This document shows, in pieces, positions 1-4,298 of a stretch of DNA of 5,868 nucleotides. The notes under the pieces are model-generated. The model had not been told where the DNA came from, made no database searches, and saw only the letters and a list, made by a program, of their open reading frames with translations. Origin of the DNA: Pseudomonadota bacterium. GTDB lineage: Bacteria > Pseudomonadota > Gammaproteobacteria > Burkholderiales > Ferrovaceae. Within the stretch, counting starts at the first letter, position 1; each line of letters starts with the position of its first letter. Location: assembly GCA_021794775.1 (NCBI GenBank), contig JAJYQG010000042.1, forward strand, positions 1 through 5,868, read 5' to 3'. The position numbers were made by a program, and so were the translations under genes.

Positions 1-23
1 GGTTACGATACAATGTCTACTTC

Positions 24-47
24 AAAACAAGGACGCCTGCGGCGCCC
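24..47 (-). terminator. Rho-independent terminator candidate (leftward)
   Basis: Read leftward, GGGCGCC (47-41), loop GCA (40-38) and GGCGTCC (37-31) form a 7-bp stem with one G-U pair, followed by TTGTTTT (30-24). The stem is GC-rich, the loop is short and the tail is U-rich, as expected for intrinsic termination. It lies about 75-100 nt downstream of the predicted leftward start. The tail is interrupted by one G, so termination may be partial. Confidence 0.5.
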
Positions 48-58
48 GCGCTATCCTT

Positions 59-78
59 CCCCGCCCTAAAAGGCGAGG
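59..78 (-). other. G-C hairpin resembling an IS200/IS605 or IscB omega-RNA end
   Basis: On the minus strand CCTCGCC (78-72) pairs with GGCGGGG (65-59) across the loop TTTTAG, and AAGGATAG follows. A GC stem with a TTTAG-type loop followed by a purine-rich GGAT-like stretch is a pattern I associate with the ends of IS200/IS605-family elements and the RNA scaffolds of TnpB/IscB nucleases. No transposase or nuclease coding sequence is visible here, so this would be only the tip of such an element. The resemblance is by eye; it may be nothing more than a stable stem inside a small RNA. Confidence 0.3.
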
Positions 79-129
79 TTTGACGCGTATTCCGATCAAA
101 AACGTCGCGCCGAAAAATCGGCACAGATA

Positions 130-158
130 ATTATACCAGACTAACGGATATTGGTCAA
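130..158 (-). promoter_or_regulatory. Leftward sigma70 promoter, near consensus with extended -10
   Basis: On the minus strand a TTGACC -35 box (158-153) and a perfect TATAAT -10 box (135-130) are separated by exactly 17 bp. The bases before the -10 box read TGG, which makes it an extended -10. Transcription should start near base 123 and run left towards the window edge. The -35 box lies only 8 bp from the -35 box of the rightward promoter, so the two form a back-to-back pair. No protein-coding gene with a convincing start follows within the window. The likely product is therefore an RNA, or a long leader for a gene beyond base 1. Confidence 0.7.
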
Positions 159-166
159 GCGTTTTA

Positions 167-195
167 TTGACTTTTGATGCTTGTTTGCGTACAAT
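167..195 (+). promoter_or_regulatory. Rightward sigma70 promoter giving a leaderless message
   Basis: TTGACT (167-172) and TACAAT (190-195) are 17 bp apart, an excellent sigma70 match. The expected start point, about 7 nt after the -10 box, falls at 201-203, on the ATG at 202. The mRNA of the first gene would therefore have essentially no 5' leader. The section TTGTTTGCGTACAAT (181-195) closely matches the hipBA promoter at 2631-2645, with 12 of 15 bases the same. Confidence 0.75.
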
Positions 196-201
196 GAAAG
201 G

Positions 202-429
202 ATGCAACACCGCCACCTGACCCATCACCGCTTCACCCTTGCCGCCATCGACGACGTAATCTCGCGCGGGCGCATGGAGGATTGGTTTGAACTTCGTCAA
301 GCGGTCCTGGATGACCCCACCACATTGGAAAAGGTGGCGAAAATTTGCGCTCATTACGTTTCAAACCCCTATGCTCAACGCTATCACTTCTGGATGAACT
401 ATGTCGAAGCCCGCCGCCCAGCTGCCTGA
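202..429 (+). CDS. Small hypothetical protein, candidate antitoxin or partner of the nucleotidyltransferase
   Basis: This 75-aa protein starts at the ATG at 202. A TTG at 181 is in frame but lies inside the promoter spacer, so it cannot be on the main transcript. The protein has no signal peptide or membrane segment. It has an HxxHHR-type N-terminus (residues 3-10), a predicted helical, acidic middle (WFELRQAVLDDP, about residues 28-39), and an aromatic, conserved-looking C-terminus (PYAQRYHFWMNYVEARRP, about 56-73). I do not recognise a named domain, and there is no obvious helix-turn-helix. Its end overlaps the downstream nucleotidyltransferase by 29 nt, so the two are probably translationally coupled. 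I recall similar small proteins just upstream of AbiEii-type nucleotidyltransferases. By analogy with toxin-antitoxin pairs it may hold the enzyme in check or be its substrate or specificity factor; this is inference only. The gene itself is well supported by promoter, overlap and composition. Confidence 0.75.
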   Translation: MQHRHLTHHRFTLAAIDDVISRGRMEDWFELRQAVLDDPTTLEKVAKICAHYVSNPYAQRYHFWMNYVEARRPAA

Positions 430-1117
430 CTGGGAGCTTGTCCTGTCGTCTGCCGCGCACCTTCAGCGCGTTTTGCCGGATGCTGTGCTGGTCGGCGGAA
501 CGGCGTCGGCAATCCATGCGGAGCACCGCTTTTCGCGCGACGCCGATCATGTAATGATCGATTTACGCTATCGCTTCGACGACGAGGTGCTGTCCAAACT
601 CGAGTCGGTTGCTGGTTGGAAAACTGCCCGCGTAAAGCGCCCCGTGCAAATCCTGGGAAGCCTTGATGGCATCGAAACAGGGATTCGCCAACTCATCCGC
701 GACGAGCCTTTGGAAACAAAGGTGGTGGAATGTGGCGGGGCTCGAATCACGGTACCCACCGAGGGCGAGATTTTGCGCGTCAAGGGGCTGCTCATCCTAA
801 AGCGCAACGCCACGCGCGACTATATTGACTTTGCGGCCCTGGCAGATCACCTTGGTGCTGACGGCGTTGCCATGGCGCTCAGGCCGTTCGACAGGATCTA
901 CCGGCAGGATAATAACGAATCGCCGTTGCAACAATTGCAGATCCAGCTTGCCAACGCGCTGCCATACGATCTGGAAGAAACCGATCTCAGCGAATACAAG
1001 AACCTCGACCGGCGATGGCATGACTGGCAAGCCGTCAAGGCTGTTTGTTCAGGGGTTGCCGTCGCCATATTTGACGGCATGTGTGATGACCGGCAGCGCA
1101 GCAAGCGGCGGCCATAA
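401..1117 (+). CDS. AbiEii/AbiGii-like nucleotidyltransferase (toxin-type)
   Basis: This 238-aa protein carries the signature of the AbiEii-type DNA polymerase-beta-like nucleotidyltransferases. GGTA is at residues 32-35. HRFSRDAD is at 42-49, with D47 and D49 as the likely metal-binding carboxylates. A later lysine/arginine segment, ending in RDYIDFAAL (about 139-147), matches the usual K...R..RDxxD motif. Family members transfer nucleotides from NTPs to RNA or protein, and several act as toxins in type IV-like or related toxin-antitoxin and phage-abortive systems; the substrate here is unknown. The ATG at 401 lies 28 nt inside the 75-aa gene, with GGA at 392-394 as a weak ribosome site, which suggests coupled translation. 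No classical AbiEi antitoxin (about 200 aa, winged helix) is adjacent, so the small upstream gene takes that position. The C-terminal tail (DDRQRSKRRP) is basic and may be variable. The family call is firm; toxicity is inferred. Confidence 0.85.
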   Translation: MSKPAAQLPDWELVLSSAAHLQRVLPDAVLVGGTASAIHAEHRFSRDADHVMIDLRYRFDDEVLSKLESVAGWKTARVKRPVQILGSLDGIETGIRQLIRDEPLETKVVECGGARITVPTEGEILRVKGLLILKRNATRDYIDFAALADHLGADGVAMALRPFDRIYRQDNNESPLQQLQIQLANALPYDLEETDLSEYKNLDRRWHDWQAVKAVCSGVAVAIFDGMCDDRQRSKRRP

Positions 1118-1125
1118 CTACTTCC

Positions 1126-1233
1126 GATTACGAAATTAATTCCAAGACCTATTGTGCTGCCTTGAAGTTTGGTATCATTCGTAATTATTACTCGAACATG
1201 GTGCGTGTGGCAAGGGAGCGCTCGGGAAAGTGA
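1126..1233 (+). pseudogene. Possible C-terminal remnant of an unknown gene
   Basis: Just after the nucleotidyltransferase stop, one frame reads DYEINSKTYCAALKFGII (residues from 1126), then RNYYSNMVRVARERSGK, and stops at TGA 1231-1233. The sequence has the balanced composition of real protein and is followed at once by regulatory-looking DNA. It has no plausible start of its own: the frame is closed by a TGA at 1087-1089, and the only ATG (1198) leaves 11 codons. It could be the end of a gene whose front was lost by deletion or replaced by the nucleotidyltransferase pair. It could also be chance open frame. I cannot name a family. Confidence 0.2.
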
Positions 1234-1334
1234 GGATCGGCAATTTTTTTGTGATACAATGCAAAGTGTATTGATGTGAATGGTTTTTTATCGGCATTGT
1301 TATCGGCAATAACTTTGAGTTAATAGCGCAAGCG
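1234..1334 (+). promoter_or_regulatory. Upstream region of fic1: extended -10 and three ATCGGCAWT repeats
   Basis: TACAAT at 1255-1260 is preceded by TGA (1252-1254), forming an extended -10. No good -35 box is present. A start near 1267 would give a leader of roughly 68 nt. The 9-mer ATCGGCAWT occurs three times on the plus strand (1236-1244, 1290-1298, 1302-1310). The first copy sits in the -35 area and the last two lie in the leader. GTTAT/ATAAC (1299-1303, 1309-1313) forms an inverted repeat around the third copy. These look like operator sites, but no regulator can be assigned. The start of fic1 at 1335 lacks a clear Shine-Dalgarno sequence. Confidence 0.4.
1236..1310 (+). repeat. Three direct copies of ATCGGCAWT
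   Basis: Copies are at 1236-1244 (ATCGGCAAT), 1290-1298 (ATCGGCATT) and 1302-1310 (ATCGGCAAT). The last two extend to a shared TTATCGGCA (1288-1296 and 1300-1308) with a 12-bp period. All lie in the noncoding gap before the first fic gene and point the same way, as protein-binding iterations would. Confidence 0.5.
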
Positions 1335-2558
1335 ATGTTTACAGCCCCAAACCAGATGGAACCTTTGTTGATCGGCGATTCCCGTCCGGCATACCTCGAG
1401 ATCATCGGCCTGGCATCAGATCTTGTTGAATCTTCGTCCAGGCTGGAAGGCTTGGTTTCAAAGGAGTCTGCCGAGGAAATCAGCCGGCTCGTGGCCGGAA
1501 TGAATTGCTACTACAGCAATCTGATCGAGGGGGCCAACACCAAACCGCTGGACATTGAAAATGCTTTGCGAGAAGACGCGGGTAATGCCGACAGCGCAAA
1601 CCTTCGCGGCTTGGCGGTCGCTCACATTGCCGCGTGGCAATGGGCCAGATCGCACCAGGTTGCGGGTGTGCGACTTTCTTCGTTCGCACAACGGATTCAT
1701 CGCGTTTTTTACGAACACCTTTCGGAATCCGATGGTGGCGGCATCGTTCCGGGAGAAATCAGGAAGTCCGATGTTGTTGTCGGGAAGCACGTCGCACCGT
1801 CACACGAAGCCCTGGAGCGTTTTTTGTCGCGATTTGATGATGCGTACGGAAAGAGTTTGGCAAACGCCTCCATGGGTGGCATATCCCGCTTGAACGCCAT
1901 TGTGGCATCAATGATTGCACATCACCGGTTTGTCTGGATACATCCTTTCCCTGATGGCAACGGGAGGGTGGCGCGCATCTTGCTGGACTCAATGTTGAGC
2001 GCGTGTGGGCTCAATGAATCCGGTTTGTGGTCAATGTCCAGAGGTTTTGCCAAGACATCGCAGCAATACAAGTCGTTTCTTGCGATGGCTGACCAGCCGA
2101 GGCAAGGTGACCTTGATGGGCGAGGAAACCTTTCTGAGCGCTCCTTGGGCGAACTGGTTAAGTACGAGATTAGGACAGCCATTGATCAGTCTGAATTTAT
2201 GGGGCGCATGTTCTCGCTCGAAAACCTTGCGGCCAGGGCGCGCGGGTATTTTCATCGCGTCAGAACTGATCTTCATACCGGGTCTGCCAATCTCTACGTT
2301 CACGCGCTCAGCGCCGGATCTTTTGAGCGAATGAAGGCTGGGGCGCTTACCGGATTGTCGGAGCGGGCGGCCAGAGATGTTCTCGGCGCTTTGGTGCAAG
2401 AGGGTTTTCTGGTGTCTGACGGACCGAAAGGGCGAGTTCGGGCCGGATTCCCGATGGTTGCCGTCGGCTCTCTGTTTCCAGACTTATATCCAGCCGGCGA
2501 GGTTGATCAATTTCTGGAAAACAAAGAAACCAGTTCAAGAAAATTCCGTATGCGGTAA
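1335..2558 (+). CDS. fic: Fic-family AMPylase, class II (N-terminal inhibitory helix)
   Basis: This 407-aa protein has the full Fic active-site motif HPFPDGNGR at residues 203-211. H203 is the catalytic base, D207 the metal ligand, and the GNGR loop binds phosphate. The target-positioning flap is around GEIRKSDVVVG (140-150). An inhibitory motif of the (S/T)xxxE(G/N) form is present as SNLIEG (61-66), with E65 expected to block productive ATP binding. A winged-helix-like C-terminal segment is suggested at about 336-373. Fic enzymes transfer AMP, or other phosphate-containing groups, to hydroxyl side chains of target proteins. The built-in helix makes this a self-inhibited class II member that needs no separate antitoxin. 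The length and the Fic plus winged-helix layout match the common large bacterial Fic proteins. The ATG at 1335 is the first start after an in-frame stop at 1272-1274; M8 (1356) is an alternative. The gene appears to be monocistronic. The target is unknown. Confidence 0.92.
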   Translation: MFTAPNQMEPLLIGDSRPAYLEIIGLASDLVESSSRLEGLVSKESAEEISRLVAGMNCYYSNLIEGANTKPLDIENALREDAGNADSANLRGLAVAHIAAWQWARSHQVAGVRLSSFAQRIHRVFYEHLSESDGGGIVPGEIRKSDVVVGKHVAPSHEALERFLSRFDDAYGKSLANASMGGISRLNAIVASMIAHHRFVWIHPFPDGNGRVARILLDSMLSACGLNESGLWSMSRGFAKTSQQYKSFLAMADQPRQGDLDGRGNLSERSLGELVKYEIRTAIDQSEFMGRMFSLENLAARARGYFHRVRTDLHTGSANLYVHALSAGSFERMKAGALTGLSERAARDVLGALVQEGFLVSDGPKGRVRAGFPMVAVGSLFPDLYPAGEVDQFLENKETSSRKFRMR

Positions 2559-2616
2559 ACGATGTTACTTAAAAGAATCAAAATCCGAATAATGGGTAAA
2601 ATATGATGCTTTTTGG
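2559..2616. other. Gap between fic1 and the hipBA promoter, nothing coding
   Basis: This AT-rich stretch separates the fic1 stop from the hipBA promoter. I see no hairpin with a T-run that would end fic1 transcription, and only a 14-codon open frame (from 2562) without support. Read-through from fic1 into hipB is therefore possible. Confidence 0.4.
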
Positions 2617-2645
2617 TTGACGAGAGCGGTTTGCTCGCGTATAAT
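2617..2645 (+). promoter_or_regulatory. hipBA promoter, near-perfect sigma70, leaderless
   Basis: TTGACG (2617-2622) and a perfect TATAAT (2640-2645) are separated by 17 bp. The ATG of hipB is at 2653, seven bases after the -10 box, so transcription should begin on or next to the start codon and hipB would be translated from a leaderless message. The second half, TTGCTCGCGTATAAT, matches the promoter at 181-195 in 12 of 15 bases. Confidence 0.8.
2621..2639 (+). promoter_or_regulatory. Candidate HipB operator inside the promoter spacer
   Basis: CGAGAGC (2621-2627) and GCTCGCG (2633-2639) form an inverted repeat with 6 of 7 positions matching around GGTTT. It fills the spacer between the -35 and -10 boxes. 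HipB proteins bind palindromes in their own promoter as dimers and repress it, in concert with HipA. A protein bound here would block RNA polymerase directly. The match to known HipB sites (TATCC-N8-GGATA in E. coli) is not seen, so this is a positional inference. Confidence 0.4.
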
Positions 2646-2652
2646 CGTTCGC

Positions 2653-2994
2653 ATGAAAACAAAACAAACCTACACTCTTTCCGAAGAACTGGCCGGTCAG
2701 TTGACTGACATTGGACAGAGGCTTGCGCGGTTTCGGATTGCCAGAAGGATTGTCCAATCCGAGGCGGCGGAGCGTGCTGGCATTTCCAGAAAAACCGCAA
2801 GCATGATCGAAAACGGGTCGCCAAGTATTGCGGTTGGGCAGATATTTCGCTATCTGCACGCAATAGCCCCAGGATGCACGCTGTTGCATTTATTGTCTGG
2901 CGATGACGTATTGGTGGCCGCGCTAGAACAAAGAGAAAAGCGGCACCGCGCCAGAGAATTAACGAAAAACGAACTTGAGCGACTGGATTTCTAA
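2653..2994 (+). CDS. hipB: HipB-like antitoxin, Xre-family helix-turn-helix repressor
   Basis: This 113-aa protein has an Xre/Cro-type helix-turn-helix at about residues 20-76. The second helix begins near QSEAAERAG (35-43) and the recognition helix is SRKTASMIENG (45-55). The longer C-terminal tail (about 77-113) is charged and helical (EQREKRHRARELTKNE) and probably contacts HipA. HipB neutralises the HipA kinase by binding it and represses the operon. A TTG at 2617 is in frame but is the -35 box itself, so the ATG at 2653 is the start; no Shine-Dalgarno sequence is needed if the message is leaderless. Its TAA overlaps the hipA ATG by one base (CTAATGG), so the two are translationally coupled. 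It is somewhat longer than E. coli HipB (88 aa). Identification rests on the domain plus the adjacent hipA and is secure. Confidence 0.9.
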   Translation: MKTKQTYTLSEELAGQLTDIGQRLARFRIARRIVQSEAAERAGISRKTASMIENGSPSIAVGQIFRYLHAIAPGCTLLHLLSGDDVLVAALEQREKRHRARELTKNELERLDF

Positions 2995-4289
2995 TGGCGA
3001 AAGAAAAAGAATTGATGGTTTTTGCGCACATTGACGGCGAGTTTGTGCCGGCCGGGCTTCTTTTGCTTTCTGAAAACAGGTCTGAAACCGTTGCTTCCCG
3101 TTTTTCTTATGGCGCAAGGTATCTCCAAAGGGCGAACCGCATTGAAATAGACCCAACGGGGCTTAGATTGACCGACAAACCCGTTTTGCTTTCGCCCCCA
3201 AACAATCTGGCCTTGTTCGGTGGGATACGGGACGCTTCCCCCGACGGTTGGGGCCGAAGGGTGATTGAGGCACGGCTTCGCGTCCCGCCGAATTCGTTGC
3301 CGGAGTCGGATTATCTTTTGAATGCAGGGGATGAGCGCGCGGGCGCATTGGACGTAAGGGTTAATGATGGTGGCGGAGGTCTGTCGGTTTGCAAAAAAAC
3401 CAACGTGCGACGCCTTGCTTATCTGATGCAGGCCGCAGAAAGAATCGAACAAGGGCTTTCTGTTCCATCCGGTCTGGAAGATATTTTTGATGCAGGGGCT
3501 GGCTCTGGCGGAATGCGCCCCAAAGCGACTGTCGAGGATGATGACGGAAACTTGTGGTTGGCGAAGTTCTCGTGTCGCGATGAATCAACCAATATTCCGT
3601 CCATTGAAGTCGCTACGTTAAAATTGGCGCGCGAAGCCGGGCTTAATGTGCCGGAAGTTCGTCTTGAAAGTATTGGCGACAAAAATGCAATGTTAATTCG
3701 GCGTTTTGATAGGAGCATGATCGGCGGGGTTCATCGGCGGCGCCACATGGTTAGCGCATTATCCGTGATAGGCTGTCACGAATCCGAATCAAGAAACGCG
3801 AGTTACTGGAATATTTCTGACAAAATCAAAGAGCTTGCGCCCCACGGGTCTGTCGGCAATGATCAGCGCGAATTGTTTGGGCGTATGGTGTTTAATGTCC
3901 TGGTGAGCAATGACGACGATCATTTGCGAAATCATGCGTTTTTATGGAACGACGTTCCAAAAGGGTGGGCTCTTTCGCCGTTGTATGACGTAGTGCCAAG
4001 GGCGTCTCATGCGTATGAACGTACTCTTCATCTGTCCGTAGGTACAAGCGGAAGGCTTGCAACCTTGGATAATGCGCTATCTGGGTGCGATAGATTCGGT
4101 CTTTCGTTGCTGGAGGGCCTGGAGACTATCGAGAAGATATGGGGCGTCACGCGAGAATGGAAAAACTACTTTGAGGAATTTGGCGTAAGCGGGCGAGATA
4201 TTGAAAAAATTGCCGCAGCATTTCGCCATATCGACGATGTTCTGCAAAAAGAATTTCGCCGTACCAGCCGACCAAGAACGAAAGTTTAA
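2994..4289 (+). CDS. hipA: HipA-like serine/threonine kinase toxin
   Basis: This 431-aa protein is close in length to E. coli HipA (440 aa). The N-terminal HipA-coupled domain covers about residues 1-110 and includes the typical FGGIRDASPDGWGRR segment (about 75-89). The kinase core follows: a glycine-rich loop GAGSGGMRPKA (168-178), the probable ATP lysine K191 (LAKF), the catalytic loop NDDDHLRNH (306-314) with D308 as the likely catalytic Asp, and SPLYDVVP with metal-binding D332. HipA kinases phosphorylate glutamyl-tRNA synthetase (or related aminoacyl-tRNA synthetases) and so stop translation and promote persistence; the target here is unproven. All catalytic residues are present. In the glycine loop the only serine (S171) is one place later than the autophosphorylated Ser150 of E. 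coli by my alignment. The gene starts on the last base of the hipB stop. A GGA at 2985-2987 may aid initiation. Confidence 0.92.
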   Translation: MAKEKELMVFAHIDGEFVPAGLLLLSENRSETVASRFSYGARYLQRANRIEIDPTGLRLTDKPVLLSPPNNLALFGGIRDASPDGWGRRVIEARLRVPPNSLPESDYLLNAGDERAGALDVRVNDGGGGLSVCKKTNVRRLAYLMQAAERIEQGLSVPSGLEDIFDAGAGSGGMRPKATVEDDDGNLWLAKFSCRDESTNIPSIEVATLKLAREAGLNVPEVRLESIGDKNAMLIRRFDRSMIGGVHRRRHMVSALSVIGCHESESRNASYWNISDKIKELAPHGSVGNDQRELFGRMVFNVLVSNDDDHLRNHAFLWNDVPKGWALSPLYDVVPRASHAYERTLHLSVGTSGRLATLDNALSGCDRFGLSLLEGLETIEKIWGVTREWKNYFEEFGVSGRDIEKIAAAFRHIDDVLQKEFRRTSRPRTKV

Positions 4290-4298
4290 ACTAATCCG

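Larger units (their letters stand above)
24..123 (-). ncRNA. Putative structured small RNA of about 100 nt, or leader/guide RNA of an off-edge element
   Basis: The predicted transcript starts near 123 and ends near 24. Read leftward it could fold into a small stem CCGA/TCGG (121-110), a possible weak stem TTTGA/TCAAA (100-96 with 83-79), a strong G-C hairpin CCTCGCC/GGCGGGG (78-59, one G-U pair), and a terminator-like stem (47-31) followed by TTGTTTT. There is no ATG start in it; a 25-codon TTG-started frame (about 99-22) has no ribosome site or recognisable product. A strong promoter, several stems and a terminator-like end favour an untranslated RNA. Alternatives are the scaffold RNA of a TnpB or IscB element whose protein lies left of base 1, or an attenuated leader. 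The family is not identified; the call rests on promoter and folding alone. Confidence 0.4.

Noticed and set aside
181..201. TTG at 181 as start of the first gene (82 aa)
   Set aside because: It lies in the spacer of the promoter whose start point is near 202, so it would not be on the transcript.
22..354. 110-aa minus strand open frame
   Set aside because: It overlaps the whole first gene and both promoters, has unnatural composition, and no ribosome site.
1214..1250. GAGCGCTC palindrome plus T7 run as a terminator of the nucleotidyltransferase
   Set aside because: The palindrome has no loop and is 20 nt from the T-run; no stem abuts the Ts.
1175..1405. 76-aa minus strand open frame before fic1
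   Set aside because: It is rich in His/Pro/Cys, overlaps fic1 antisense, and lacks a promoter or ribosome site.
2617..2652. TTG at 2617 as start of hipB (125 aa)
   Set aside because: This TTG is part of the -35 box of the hipBA promoter; the helix-turn-helix protein begins sensibly at the ATG at 2653.
4284..4291. GTTTAAAC palindrome at the hipA stop
   Set aside because: An 8-bp palindrome without further symmetry; too short to act as a terminator and expected by chance.
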